Part shown: positions 33,668 through 46,023 of the stretch, piece after piece
Numbering within the stretch: position 1 is the stretch's first letter
Layout: each line of letters begins with the position of its first letter
DNA from: Heliocidaris tuberculata
Lineage: Eukaryota; Echinodermata; Echinoidea; Camarodonta; Echinometridae
Length of the DNA stretch: 64,000 bases
NCBI GenBank assembly: GCA_025618425.1
Contig: CM046833.1
Coordinates: forward strand, 39,499,115-39,563,114
Direction of reading: 5' to 3'
Made by a program: the position numbers and the translations under genes
The notes under the pieces: generated by a model
Seen by the model: only the letters and a program-made list of their open reading frames with translations
The model's database searches: none
Told to the model about the DNA's origin: nothing

Positions 33668-34458
33668 TAGGCCTGAGCATAACGGTTTTTTTTTTGACCG
33701 GTGCCCGCCGGTGATTTTTCGGCGGAGACTGGCGGACCGATGAAATTTCATGAAAAAATATGCGGTGCAAAAAAGCTGCATATAACGCGTCACCCGCATC
33801 GGGAAAGTAGCATGTTTTTGATTGTTGAAGAGGGAAAACATGAGAGATCTTAAAAGAACATAATATTTATATTACAAGTAGGCTTGAGTCATAACGGGGT
33901 TTTTTTTATGACCGGCGTCCGCCGGTGACTTTTTTCGGCGAGACCGGCAGACCGTTGAAATAAAGAAATACTGGTACATAAAGAAATTCAGTGTTAATGA
34001 AAGACTTTGAAAATCAACCAGTTTAAGAATTAAATTCCCTTATCTATATTAGAACTTTCTCATGATATTAAATTTCAAACCATTAATCAACCAAGTGGGA
34101 CTATGGAAATAAGATTACCGAGCAGGATTTCTCAATTTTCTTGCTTGAATTTATCGGCCCATAACATTATGATATTGTTGCATAAATTCAAGCAAGAAAA
34201 TTGAGAAATCTTGCTCGGTGATCTTATTTCCATAGTCCCACTTGGTTGATTAAAGGATTGAAATTTAATATCATGTGAAAGTTTTAATATAAATAAGGAA
34301 ATTTAGTTCTTAAAACTGGTTAATTTTCAAAGTCTTTGACACTGTGAATTTCTTATGTATTTCTTTATTTCATCGGTCCGCCGGTGTGCATGAAATTGCA
34401 CCGGTGACCGGCTGCATCGGTCGGGCGCCGGTGGACCGACCGACTCGACTCAGGCCTA
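33668..34458. mobile_element. Foldback hAT-type element with 8-bp target duplication
   Basis: TAGGCCTGAG and CTCAGGCCTA form perfect ends, flanked by ATCTTAGT on both sides (33660-33667 and 34459-34466). An exact 8-bp duplication is diagnostic for hAT-like transposition. Most of the interior folds back: 33960-34157 is complementary to 34183-34375 around a ~25-bp centre. A second copy of the left end (TAGGCTTGAGTCATAACGG) starts at 33881, so an extra ~210 bp sits at the left. CCGGTG words are frequent in both ends. No transposase frame. Confidence 0.85.
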
Positions 34459-34551
34459 ATCTTAGTTATGTTAGTACCCTGTTATTTATTAAGTAAAATC
34501 AAAGAAATCTCACGAAAAGTTTTTGAGGGCTTCCCAAAACTATCTAATACC

Positions 34552-34850
34552 TTTAAAGGGAAGGTTGAGTTCTGGGAAAGGTGAAAAATAATTTGTGAGC
34601 TTTCCCATTCCTTTTATGTCAGTTTGAAAGAACATCATAGTAGAAATGTCCCCAGAAAAAAGATTGCTCTTCAAGTACCCTCATATTCAAAATATGAGGA
34701 GAAATAGCTGTTCGTGTTTGGGCCAAACATTCATGTCACAGGTGTGTGTAGTCCCATACACCCATTTCTGTGTGCAATGCATGTGCTTTTCAATGAGATT
34801 GGGTAAATTTCTTATCATTTTGATTATTCCAAAACCTCACAGTAGACACT
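34552..34850 (+). repeat. Dispersed repeat, copy B
   Basis: Partner of 24012-24300 (see there); same orientation. The first part (AGGGAAGGTTGAGTTCTGGG) is better kept here. Confidence 0.78.
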
Positions 34851-34942
34851 AATTCTTATGTCAACATGATCAACTTTCTCAGTTGCTCAGAGATTATTCC
34901 TTTCATTCAATTTCATGACCAGAGTCCAACTTTATCTTTAAA

Positions 34943-34971
34943 CCTAACCCTAACCCTAACCCTAACCCTAA
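34943..34971. repeat. Interstitial telomere-type repeat (CCCTAA)n
   Basis: Four and a half perfect units of the metazoan telomere repeat (TTAGGG on the minus strand), followed by degenerate ones (AATCTCAAACCCTATTGC, AATCCTAACCCTG). The CATGACCAGAGTCCAACTTT just before it is shared with 31121-31140, so the repeat lies at the end of another dispersed sequence. Confidence 0.9.
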
Positions 34972-35094
34972 TCTCAAACCCTATTGCAATCCTAACCCTG
35001 TATCTTTGACAATAAATCCTGGAGCAACTGTCACCAAAGCATACACATGTACATGTACGTTGGAGCACCTCCTTGATACTACCAAGGACTCCTT

Positions 35095-35560
35095 AGGCGC
35101 TTTCACACCTACCCGATCAGGAAAAATACCTGGTATTTTCTGATCGGGTATTCTCCCCCGATCAGAAAATACCAGGTATTTTGCCAGTGTGAAACGAAAG
35201 TACTCGTAATATCCCCGCAAGAAAATACCCGGAATTTAGTAGGTACTTTCTCAAAACTACGCGTACTTTCTCCAAGGTCGCGGGGATATTTGCAGTGTGA
35301 AAGCAAATTACGAGAACTAGCTATTATGGCCATCTCTCGCATCGCACGTCCACCGCTGCAGAAGCAGTGAATTTGAAAGCGCGCGCCTCGTCTGCAAAAT
35401 AAACCGTACTGCGCATGCTTATAACTTCGAGAACTTTCCTCGAAGAGCTCTGGTTCGGGGAGGTGTGAAAGCGCAAAATAATTATCGGGTATTTTGGGGC
35501 CTGAACAATTTCTCGTAATTTACGGGTATTTTTCCTGATCGGGTAGGTGTGAAAGCGCCT
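35095..35560. mobile_element. MITE with AGGCGCTTTCACACCT termini
   Basis: Left AGGCGCTTTCACACCTACCC... and right ...GGGTAGGTGTGAAAGCGCCT are perfect inverted repeats over more than 30 bp. Within the left half the sequence folds again (ACCTGGTATTTTCTGATCGG against CCGATCAGAAAATACCAGGT). CTTGATACTAC stands directly after the right end (35561) and also at 35072, 23 bp left of the left end, a possible displaced duplication. CG-rich centre, no coding frame. Confidence 0.88.
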
Positions 35561-35943
35561 CTTGATACTACAGTCCAAATGGTGCTTCAACACACATGCC
35601 CTGGCAGCAGCTGTTCAGGGCTATATTTTGAAGTTACTTACCATCTTATTAGCAACTTGCACCGTGACATAGTGATGGCGCTAGAATTGCAGTGTTCAGG
35701 CCAAAGTGTTTACAAGCAGGCCTAATAAATTTTTACATTGGGTCTGAAAACACAACCTAGTATTAAGGTTACAGTGTCTGCATTTCTACCATTGACCGAG
35801 TTCAGAGTTCAAGTGGTTTGATCATTGACAAGCTAACACAGTCCACCTTCTAAATAGACTTAAAAACAGCATACTGAAAACACACAGATTCTTATCCCAA
35901 TATTTTCTTTCTAGTATATATCTCCGAGTGTTACCCACCCCCC
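35561..35943. other. Non-coding stretch, nothing firm
   Basis: A minus-strand GTAAGT donor (complement of 35636-35641) is present, but no in-phase exon was accepted. Confidence 0.35.
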
Positions 35944-36095
35944 CCCCCTGCGCTCTCTCTCCCTTCTTCTCTCTCTCCCTTCTCTCTCTCTCTCTCTCTC
36001 TCTCTCTTCCTCCCCCTCCCCTTATCTCTCTCCCTCTATCCCCCTCCCCCTCTCTCTCCAACTATTTCTCTACCTCTCTCCTTTCTCGTTCCCTC
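35944..36095. repeat. CT-rich microsatellite
   Basis: CTCTCTCT and CCCCTC runs. The opposing frames (poly-Leu/Ser and poly-Arg/Glu) are artefacts. Confidence 0.9.
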
Positions 36096-36654
36096 CATCT
36101 CCCTCTACATGTGTACATGTACATGCACATGTACATGCTCGATCTCAAGGTGTTATACATTAGACCAACATGTATGCTACATACATGTACAGATAGAAGA
36201 TCGAACAACTGTTCCACTGAAGTGTGCAATAAATTTCCACATGTTTGTCAGGATTTGCCACCATCAAAAAATATATAGAGTGTACGCTGGTTGTTACAAA
36301 ATGCTAATAAAACCCTATTTGTATAAGCATATAAAACTGGGTGTTACTTTCAAAGCTCAAACATGGTAAGTTCTGCACACGGTCACCAAGGCAATCTTTA
36401 TGGAGACTGAGATCATATTTCATAAAGATAACTTTGTACAAAACAGTCCATTAAGTTCAATACTTTGTGAAGAGAAATGTTCTATTGCTCTTTAGGATAA
36501 GATGTCCATCTACTGAATATCTTTGCACATGAGGAGTGTTGAAATGTTGCTACATGTATGTGGCCCCCTTGGAACCACTGGAATGTAAAATTTGTATTCA
36601 CATATTTGTAATGTTAGTCTTTACAGACATCAAATCAATTGAATGTTAACTCAC

Positions 36655-36700
36655 CAAAAGAAAACTCTCGGCAGTAGTTTCGAATCCAGTCTGCCTGGAC
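36655..36700 (-). CDS. Tentative small internal exon, unknown protein
   Basis: Read on the minus strand, a pyrimidine-rich tract ending TTTTCTTTTGTAACAG leads into 46 nt, followed by GTGAGTTAAC, so both splice signals are strong. The frame in phase 0 reads VQADWIRNYCREFSF plus one base. A second open frame reads SRQTGFETTAESFLL. The first joins in phase with the 19-nt segment at 46005-46023. The product is not recognised, and signals of this quality also arise by chance in 64 kb. Confidence 0.4.
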
Positions 36701-38540
36701 CTGTTACAAAAGAAAAATATAAAAAATGTTTTAAAATATGAAATTACTCCTCCTCGGTGTTACTCAGTAATAGCTGTAGAACTCAGTAGTTTGTACCAGG
36801 AATCATTCATGATTTCATTTGTATACAATGTTCACAGTCGGTCTCTTTGTTCTTGACAAAATATTCATGGTCCAGTTACTCCAGAGATAGATCTTTCCTT
36901 GCTGTTTCGTTTGTTAGGTCTTTTTTTTCTTCTTGTAAAATTGTACATAAAATTTGCTTTTTTTCTGGTAATACTAAAAACAAAATCTGACAGAATCAAA
37001 TGAAACTTACACTGAATGGTCATACAGAGTTGGAATATATGCAGTTTATAAACTAATTCTCAAGACAAGACTAGCCGACAATAACAAGTTCATCATATGT
37101 CATGAACTCATGTAAGGACACACTCCACCAGAAGCATTATTAGTCTCAATCCAGGCACAAATAAAATCTTTCTTCCACATCACTATCATTAAAATCAATA
37201 TATGGCATGCAACAATTAAGTGTTCTAGCCATCAAGCTTAAAATAACTTCTTGTTCAGTCTGCGGTTATAGCACTGGATAATATCTAATGGCCTTATTCA
37301 TGTCATAACTGTTCGAATGTTTCATTATATTCCTAGAGTCTGTGAAAGAGGCCTAGTCAGCTGGTTCTGGTGTTTTTGTATGTCAGCATAGGAATGCAGG
37401 CCAACCAGGTGTGGCCCATTTGTACTGTATTACATGTACATGTACGTACATTGTAGGCATGGCTAGTACACACAACACTCCCAAACAAACGCCACATTGT
37501 ATAAATCTGCAAGTACCATGGATATATATCCACATGGTGAAAACTGACATTCAGTCATGACATGAGCGCCTGGAATAGAGCATAAATTATGTATGCAGTT
37601 TGAATTTATCTACCAGAAAAATAGCATACTGTGTTTTGTTTATTTCATCAATTACTATTTGAACAACAACAAAAATTGTTAGGGGCCTAGTCTAATGGGT
37701 ATCATAAAGTCTATTTTTGGATTCATCTAAAGTGCTTCTATTTCCATATGATTTACGAAGGTCATTATGCTGATTATCCTGTAAAATCCAAAAGGTCAAT
37801 GAGATAATCTTGTGAGATCAAGCTCTGTAAATCAGACTGACCTGGTAAATTACATAATCCAGATAAGTTGTTTAACAGTCAACTACTGAAAATTCACACA
37901 ATTTAGTACTAAAATCAATATCAGTAGTGTATTACTCACGAATGAGGCCTACATGTACACTGTACATACAAATAATGTATTTATAAAGTACACATCTAGT
38001 TTCAAAGCCAAAAGGGATGTCTATAACACCTGATAATGTCATTTTATTTTAATTACATGAACTAGCAACTTACACTGTAATTAGTTGGGGGGAAATAGTT
38101 TAAATACATGTGTTGGGCTCAGTCCTCCAGGTTCGATTATTTCAGTGACTGTACACATGTACACTGTACATGTAATGCAATCAGATAACAACATAAAAAA
38201 TCTTTCAACTTTACTTGTCCATTGTGTCTTGAAAATCAGGAGGCAGCATAACCACTCTCTGACTGAGGTACATGTACATTTACAGTATTCCATCATAACC
38301 TAGCATTCTGAGATTCCTATGTATTCCAAAGAATCGTAAGTATGCATATTCCCATAGTGATCTGACACAGGGATTGAGAGAATGCATGCACAAAGCTTCA
38401 AATCTTCTCTAGATGCGACCCGCTTTCGAGACAACACCCTGCATGAATTTCATCAATATGCAAAGGAGAAACAAATCCTTCAATCCGCCATATGATCCAG
38501 GATGGGGTCCATGCATGACATGATCCTCAGCTCCAGGCGC
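36701..38540. other. Non-coding stretch (putative intron)
   Basis: Ordinary AT-rich sequence with scattered ACATGT clusters (37431-37450, 38152-38172). No gene or element accepted. Confidence 0.4.
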
Positions 38541-38721
38541 AGATTCCCCCCCCCCCCCTCCCCCCAAATACTCAAAGAATGTGTTTTTTTTTAAAGAAAC
38601 ACTGAATGAATTGAACATACATGAAAATATATGTGTACATACACAAATTTTGCCTTTACTTCTAGGCCAAACTGATTTTGTTTTCCCTATTTTTTCAGCC
38701 CACAATTTTTTTCTCTCATTA

Positions 38722-38785
38722 TTTGTTATTTTTGTTTGGACATGAATTCAAAAAAGAATCTGAGGAAATCTAGGCAATGAAGTAA
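38722..38785. repeat. Dispersed repeat fragment, copy B
   Basis: Matches 17385-17460 (AAAAGAATCTGAGGAAATCT). A C run lies upstream at 38549-38575. Confidence 0.55.
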
Positions 38786-40389
38786 TAAAACTATCGTGTT
38801 ATTCAAACTTGTTTGCAGCCTCTACAGCGCAGGGACAGGTGAAATTTTATTGGGGGGAAATAATTGATCCCACAGCATTACCAAAAGTTTTAAGCTTTCA
38901 AATAATTGAATCCGAATGTGGATTTTGGGGAATATGCAAAAGTTTCTTGCACAAATGGCTACATGAATTCTTGAGAAATTCTTGAAAATTTCAGGTCACA
39001 GCAAAAAAAAAAAAAGGTTTTACAGTAGGAGATAGAGTAAAATCACTGATGATTTAACAGCAAAACGGCCAGAAGCTAGACTAGAGAACAAAGGTCTGTT
39101 GGAATGGAGGAGAAATTCTTGGATTTATGAGAAAGGCAGATGCTTGAATTCATCAAGTCCATGTCGGTCACTATTTGCTCCAATTGAGGAAATGGCCGAT
39201 TTCAATCTAATCCGCAGATTTTTCAAGTTCATTAGCAGCCCTGTTTGGCATTACAGACAGATCATGCTCTCGTCAAATGCGGACTACTCTAGAGGAAATA
39301 CGAGCTCCAACAGGTCCATCAACCTCAATCAATTGGATAAGTGGTATGTAGTGGTTATATTAAAGTGTATGTCCCACTTAATCTCTGAGCGTGTCACCAC
39401 TTTCTACAGGACATTGCTATCAAGACCAATCCAATTAAAACCTACAGGATCATTAGAACTTTAACATGTACCCACTAAGGCAGAAAAGTATTAGCAATAG
39501 AAAAATATCAAAATTTTCAACATTTGACTCGAAGCTGCAAAGCTTGTTGAGTTTCAAAATAGATCTGTTCTATAGGTTTAACAAGCAGTCCACTTTCACA
39601 TAAAACAATGATTTTCTTGTTTCTGAATGATCACTGTACATGTACAGTATCAGGGTTTCAAAGTCCTACTGTATGTGTACAAGAAAATTGTATGACAGGC
39701 CACAATAAAGCCTCATACAATATACAAGTAGGCAAAAAACCTTGAACCCAATTTTCCAAAATGGGTCCCAAAACAACAATGAAAATAACAGTAACAACAA
39801 CAAAACAGGGGCCATGAGCCACATTTCAAATGACCTCCATATCAATAAGCAACAGGGTAGATGATTATTTTTTTCAATCATCAAAATTTTGAATCGGTGA
39901 TTGAAATCAGCAATTGATTTTAGCTGCCAACGCTAAAACACAGCAACAGTGAACATCTGTGGCTCTAAAATATTTGGTGCGTGACTTTTCTCTTGCACGC
40001 TCTCTTTCCCACCGTAATAACCTGTGAAGACCAGTAGAAAGTCAAGGTTCTGGTAGGAACAGATTACCAAGGATGTCCCTCCAACCCATTACATTATCAC
40101 CAAGGTGTCAGAACCACTTTGGAGCAGACATCCGTTGCCTGATGGTGTAATTACTCTACCAAACTAGTGCACTATTTTGTCTGAAAATTTATGACCATGT
40201 CCCTATGACATGGACATCAGCTTTTGAACTGAAAGAGATCCTTACTTTAGCCCAACATTTTATCATGTCTCCAGGAGAAAATTCAAGACTTTGTAAAGGA
40301 CAAGCATGTTGAGCAGTTCACACATGGCTGCAATGGAAGGACCACTTGCACCATGATTCATAGGTGGTATGGTCTAGTCTTGTACACAG
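38786..40389. other. Non-coding stretch, nothing recognised
   Basis: The 121-codon frame at 39099-39464 is not bounded by splice signals and shows no motif I recognise. The region is otherwise plain. Confidence 0.4.
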
Positions 40390-40578
40390 CCTTATACTGT
40401 TAAATTTGTTTTAGTGACCATCTGTATAGAAAGACCGCCTGTCTATAATGACGAGATTTGTTTCCCTTGAAAAGTGTTTCTCATTAAAACCTGTACATAA
40501 AGACCACCTGCCTACATGTATAAACTCCATGTTCCTTGTCTACCATGAGTAGTCTTTTCATGTACAGGTTTCACTGTA
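40390..40578 (-). mobile_element. Decayed pogo-like repeat (GTGAAACCTGTACAT)
   Basis: On the minus strand it begins CAGTGAAACCTGTACATGAA, and the body has AAAACCTGTACATAAAGACC and AAAGACCGCCTGTCTATAA words on the plus strand. 'Cagtgaaacctgtacataa...gaccacctg' is a phrase of pogo-type MITEs. The left terminus is not recovered. Confidence 0.35.
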
Positions 40579-41255
40579 TCATTAAGCAGGGACCTTGCAA
40601 AGATTTCACACGGCACAAACATCTGCTAAAATGATTTTTTTGAAAAGTACAAACCATTGAAAATTTTGAGGCCATTTCCAAGAAATTTGTTCTGCCCCTG
40701 AAGTGTAAATGACAATAAATACAGTAAGTCCCGGAAAAAAACATGTACATTAAATGTATACAAGTACATACATGTACATCACCTCTGAAGGGAAGCATTG
40801 CATACTTTTTATTCAGCTTTTTTTAGTCAGGTTCCTGGTGAAACATTAAGAGTGCTTTCAGAGAAAGAAGTTGAAGAAAAGACTATCTGTTACTCTGTTT
40901 TCCTGTTGGTTGACTTACTATTTAAAACATACGCTTCAGATGAAAATTTAAATGAAAATAATGACACTTTCACCCTACGATGGAAACAGCGCACGTACTG
41001 TTACGGTGAACAGCAGGCTTGCTTTCTCATCTTATTAACAGCTTCCAGTCTACTTGATGGCAAAGTGATGAAAGGTGAAGCAAATTTATTCAATTTATGA
41101 ACACTCAATCTTCATGCGAAGTGGCCTGGGCGACACTCGACGGAGTTTGTCGGAGCCAATTATGAAAAATAACACGCAAAATTCCAGCTCGTATACCTTT
41201 ACAGGTACAATGTTGCATTGGGGCTACAGCTCATTTTAGATACAAACACCGCTGA
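40579..41255. other. Non-coding stretch, nothing recognised
   Basis: The 100-codon frame at 40798-41100 has no recognised domain and no clear splice boundaries. Confidence 0.4.
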
Positions 41256-41673
41256 TAGCCTGTTCAGACTACAGGAAATTTATACTAGAAACATATTAAA
41301 GAAATATTGTTTTAAAAAAAACTGGTTTGGGAAAGTCAGATGACACCATATGTTCTATACTACATGTAGGTTACATCATGGACAGGATGGAGCACACAAA
41401 ATTACACTTGATTGGTCACATCAGCACGCACGCAGGACAAGCCTCGTCCAGTTACACAGTTTTTCCTACCATAAGTTGTTCATACCACAAGGGGATGCTG
41501 ATTCTTTGAGTTTTTGTTTGAAACAATGCTCAAAAATGCATTTGGCTATATGATGTTTTGTTACACAGAGACTATAAAAAATTAATTACTTGTATCATAT
41601 AAAAAACACATGTAGATATATAATTTTTGTATAACGATACAATGAAGTTACATGTAGGTAGTCTGAACGGTTT
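41256..41673 (+). mobile_element. Dispersed DNA-transposon-like repeat, copy 2
   Basis: Left end TAGCCTGTTCAGACTACAGG; the right end GTAGTCTGAACGG is complementary to part of it. It shares GATTGGTCACATCAGC, CAAGGGGATGCTG and other blocks with 8191-8575. No target duplication is clear. hAT affinity is a guess from the terminus. Confidence 0.62.
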
Positions 41674-43336
41674 TGTTTTTTTTAAGTGTGAGTGAAAGTC
41701 TAATTATTCTCTAATGAACATGTTCAACTCTGTTACTGCAGACCTCTTTGCAGCCCATTCATCAAAGGTACATTTGAAATCTCTGAAAGACATCACCAAT
41801 ATTACACTGGGAAATCATTTTTCAATGTTGGAAAAGGTTGAATATTTTGAATGCTTTCACATCAAACCCATACCAAAACATATTTGTCCAAAAAAATTAT
41901 TTGGCGCTTTGTTCTTCTCAAATCAATCACATAAATTATTCTTGTTCTATCAATCAACCTCTTTCACATGTAGGGCGCATTCACCTGTAGTTCACTTTCC
42001 TCACACATTTCAATTAAGAATATTTTCAATCAATTTTCCACCACCCTTTGACGTATTCCAGATGCAAACGAACAAGGAGTCGCCTCTTCATTCCACCTTT
42101 TACCCCCCAGCCACCCACTCTAATCCAATTTATTTATGAAGATGCTCCAAGCCAGCGCTAAAGGAATACTGGAAAGAGCAGTCTGCTGATAACTTGAATA
42201 ATGGGCTTTTCAGGTGATAACAATAAGCTAGTTAACTTAATAGAAATATTGTAACTGTTTGTACAGGTAGCAGAATAATGTAAAACTCACAATAACTCAC
42301 AGAAAATACCCTAAAAATGATTTTTTGTGATCTGTGTTTTTTCCTTGTTCTTCCTTCTTCTTAATTTTCAACAACAAAATTTGTCCTAAAGAAGATATAC
42401 ATGAGATCTACTTGAATGGCTGTGGAGAAGTTTCGGTAGCTCTGTGCAGGCCTCTTGCAGGCAAAATCACCCATCAAAGTTTGTTATGAATGCTAAGTGA
42501 AACATTCATGCAAAAAAAAACAAAATGCCCATATCTCATGAGATATTTTCTGATCATAAAACATCAAAACAAGTATTTATTACTGAATTGTATTTTCTGG
42601 ACCCTGCTCAATGTTGCACCTTCTCAAATCACATTTTTGGGATATCATGTCCACACTTGTTGACTTCCCTCTTCAAGTACATTTTGTTTCCTACTTGGTG
42701 TATAAAATACACTTACATGTACATGTAGGCCTACTAACGTAATCTACCTCTTTCCTTATATTGTTGCAACTAAATTCCTCATTTTATTTTCAGAAGGATG
42801 ATTACAGTCATTCTACCATTTTCATTACCAACCAGTAATTATTTCTAGTCAAAAAACTTCAGGAAGAGCAATATCGGTTAAATAACAGAACATCTTTGCT
42901 TCTTTGCCAACAATGTTTACATGTACATTTGTTTCCTTGGCACTTCCAGACAGGCCAGTTTGGTTGTACTGGTTTAAAAAAAAAACAATAAAAAAACAGC
43001 AGTACAACTGGCACAACGACGGGAACGATGTTTCACGGCACCAGTCCCTATGTACAATTGTACAGTCTGGCACTACAATAGTATACGAAGGCTGATTGTA
43101 TTTTGTAGTCCACAGTATGCATTGTAGTGTGTGGCCTGGAATGTATGATAGAGTCAAGCAAAAGGTCCACTGGTAGAGTGTGTAAAAGCCTGACATGTAC
43201 TGTGAGCCTACTGTAGGCCTACATACAATAACAATACATGGGAGCATTGAAGGATTTACATGTACATGTACACGTAGCACTGGGAAACTCTGCATGAGCC
43301 CCCTTGAATGAAAGTTGTTTTTTTACTGGTGCTGTA
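41674..43336. other. Non-coding stretch, nothing firm
   Basis: Frames of 141 codons (41714-42139) and 148 codons (minus, 42849-43295) lack recognisable motifs and pass through repeat-like parts, so I do not call them. Confidence 0.4.
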
Positions 43337-43612
43337 GCTTGGAACCAGAACCAGAACCGTTAACTCGTTAAGGCACTCACTTAAATCCACCATCAAAATT
43401 TTGACACCAAACTCTAGACAGACACACAAATAAATGAGAAAAAAATACACTTTCTGAGTGATAAAAGATGACAAAAAGTGAGCTTTTTTACAACTCTTTT
43501 ATACCGGACCTCTGTTTACCATGTTAACCAGATTTGAGTTTTAGTCTGGTTCATGTCTGGCTCGGCTAAAAACCTTCAGTCTGGCGAGTCTGAGACCTGT
43601 TCCGGTTCCAAG
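43337..43612. mobile_element. Inverted-repeat element with GCTTGGAACC ends
   Basis: GCTTGGAACCAGAACCAGAAC at the left and CTGTTCCGGTTCCAAGC at the right are inverted with few mismatches. The interior also has TCTGGT/ACCAGA symmetry. About 276 bp, no target duplication seen. Confidence 0.5.
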
Positions 43613-45239
43613 CAACATTATGTACTGTACAGCACTAGTTCATAATCACTAGCCTATACTAAAAAGCAAGGAGTTACATGTACATGTACATGTACCTCAA
43701 TGCAAGTGGTAGGCACAAAAAATCTGCATGTTGTGATATTGTGTGGTGTACTGTGACCCGACTTGGCTTAGTTTCAGGGGTTGAGACACAGCATGGAACT
43801 TTCCACATAAAAGACGTCTTGAACTTTGCAAGGTCAAAGGCCACTAATATAAGCAGTTGCTCAGATCCTTATCAAAGCTGGGGAACTTTGTACACTGAAG
43901 GCCTGTAGTACACTACAATGCTGCACTGTATTGGCAGTGTGGTTTAAGTCTGGAGACAGGTGACATGATACAACCATGTAGTGTACTTTGGACGCCAACA
44001 AAGTCTGCACTGCACTGTTGGAAACTGTACATGTACATGTACAAAGTACGATAATTGTTAGTCAAAAGTCAAGAGCCATCATGATTAAATGATATTGCTT
44101 AGATTTTCCTAAAATCAAGTGTCCATTGCAGGCACATATTGTACATGTACATGTACTCGCAAGTACATACCCATGTAGTCAACATGTACATTTTTTTTTC
44201 TTTCTTCTATTTTTTTTTTTTTTTTTTTAATGTGGATGGCACACACTGAAATGAATAAAATACACACCAAAGCATGAAGCTTGCGGTTGCTGGTCTTCAT
44301 TTCAGACTCATTACTTTACAATTTTCCCTTCTTTTTCAGGGGGAGAGGGATTTTCCCTTCAGTGATTGTTCTGTGGGGAGTTGCCCACTCTTGGACACCT
44401 ATTATTCATTTCTTTCAGAATTTTAAGAAATCTGTACTTCACATGTGACATGCCAATTCAAACAGATAAATTCTATTAAACTCTACAAGGCAGGCATATA
44501 TACTGTACGTACATAAACAGGACATACGTTTGTACATGTGGGCCTATATTTGTATACAAGTACATGGAGGACTACCAAAGTATCCCTTATATACAAGTAG
44601 GCCTACATACATGTACATGTACAAGTTATGAAGTACATTCTCACTTTCCAGTAGGCCTACATGTACATGTCCATGTATATTAAACATGTACATGTACTGT
44701 ACACTGTCTGCCAACATTGTGGACCACAGCTTTGTGTCAAATCTTTTGAATCTGTTCATTACAATCAGAATGAAAGGCCATGAATAGGAGAATTTTAAAA
44801 AACTCCTCTGTCTCCCACTGACAACCCAAAGCAGATGGTGTTGGTATTGAAGCCTTTTTAGTCTCATTCCAGACCTTCAACAACAGCTGTTGCCAACACA
44901 CCAAATACTGAACACTGCCAAAAAAATAACCTTTTTGATTTTGCTCTAGCTATCTACCTACATGTACATGTACATGTAGTATTGAATAGTAAGTATTTCA
45001 AGTATTTTGAAACTATAGATGAAAAACAAGAAATCAAGCATCAGAAAGGAAAAGATATTTGGGAATTCCTTTTACATGGGACGTTAATCAGACTGCGTCA
45101 TTTTTTAAGTAAACATGTTGTTTCAGACCAGTAATGTGATAATAAGAAAATATAGAGGTGTACATTTGAAAGAGGCTATGCCTTAAATACATCTCACATG
45201 TATACATGTACACATACATGGACAGAGATACATGAACTG
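43613..45239. other. Non-coding stretch with many TACATGTA clusters
   Basis: Clusters at 43675-43695, 44027-44041, 44141-44155, 44609-44624, 44657-44698 and 44960-44978. T runs near 44190-44228. No supported exon. Confidence 0.4.
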
Positions 45240-45390
45240 CAGGGGCCCGTTGCACAAAACTTGCGTTTGATCGCAACTCTTAAAAATCAAACGCAAGTCC
45301 TTAATGTGCACTTCTGATTGGCTGAAAATGTAGTTGCGTTTGATTTTCCTGAGTTGCGTTCGAACGCAAGTTTTGTGCAACGGGCCCCTG
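45240..45390. mobile_element. MITE with CAGGGGCCCGTTGCAC termini
   Basis: CAGGGGCCCGTTGCACAAAA... and its exact complement at the right end give a perfect inverted repeat of at least 28 bp. TTGCGTTTGAT words occur repeatedly inside, and a CTGATTGGCTG word lies at the centre. A more diverged member of the family is at 51022-51159. High end identity suggests recent movement. Confidence 0.88.
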
Positions 45391-46004
45391 GTTTAGTAAA
45401 GGAGTGCTTGTACATGTATACATGTACATGTAGGCCTACATGTACAGTAGTAACTCCTTAGTTTAGTGGTCAGCTCTCTGCCTTTGCATACCTGTACATG
45501 TACATGTATACTACAATATGTATAGTACACGTACAAACCGACTCTGACAAACCTCAGTCTGAAACTGACTGTCATATTTTGGATGGTAACGTTATGTACA
45601 TGTACATGTACATGTAGGTCAGTCCTGAACACTTACATGATCATCTCTGGAGGATACTTACTAAAGCTACATAAAAAGCCCACTACACACACCACACAGT
45701 AAGAACAGTATCCCAGGCAGACAATCATGGTGCATGCATGGCATACAATAGAACAGGTTGCCCTGATCAGCCCTATTCTCTATAAAATGGACTCTCAAAT
45801 ACTTGACAATGAACAAAAGACTATCAGAGGATTAGCATTCACACAATCAGAGCCTTTGTGTAACCACTGCTGCTTAATTGCTATTATTAACTCTGCCCCA
45901 GCTTCAACCCACATACATGTATGGTGGTTGATCCAGTGTCCGAACACTTTTCAGAAAATCAACGATAGAAAATTGAATATCAAACGAATATCTGTCAAAC
46001 TTAC
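45391..46004. other. Non-coding stretch, nothing firm
   Basis: TACATGTA clusters at 45415-45440, 45494-45508 and 45596-45615. A short tRNA-like A-box phrase at 45458-45475 lacks a B box. Confidence 0.35.
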
Positions 46005-46023
46005 ATAATGAATGCTCAAAGTC
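46005..46023 (-). CDS. Possible 19-nt microexon, unknown protein
   Basis: On the minus strand, CTTCTTTTTCTGTAG (a near-ideal acceptor) is followed by 19 nt and then GTAAGTTTG, a strong donor. In the phase left by the exon at 53879-53947 it reads W-TLSIHY and ends in phase 0, which is what the exon at 36655-36700 needs. The fit of three phases is the main argument. Such a short segment could easily be chance. Confidence 0.22.

Noticed and set aside
35642..35680. Minus-strand exon-like segment ending at a GTAAGT donor
   Set aside because: Poor acceptor and needs a different phase from the preferred 36655-36700 frame.
39099..39464. 121-codon + strand frame
   Set aside because: No domain recognised, no splice boundaries, start context ordinary; length within chance for the window.
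41714..42139. 141-codon + strand frame
   Set aside because: Low-information composition, no recognisable domain.
42949..43095. Possible exon after CTTCCAG reading RPVWLYWF... with a stop at its end
   Set aside because: It contains a poly-A-encoded Lys run and an inverted repeat (GGTTGTACTG/CAGTACAAC); no domain match could be argued.
45452..45490. tRNA-like A-box phrase (TTAGTTTAGTGGTCAGC)
   Set aside because: No B box or acceptor-stem pairing within the expected distance; at best a SINE scrap.
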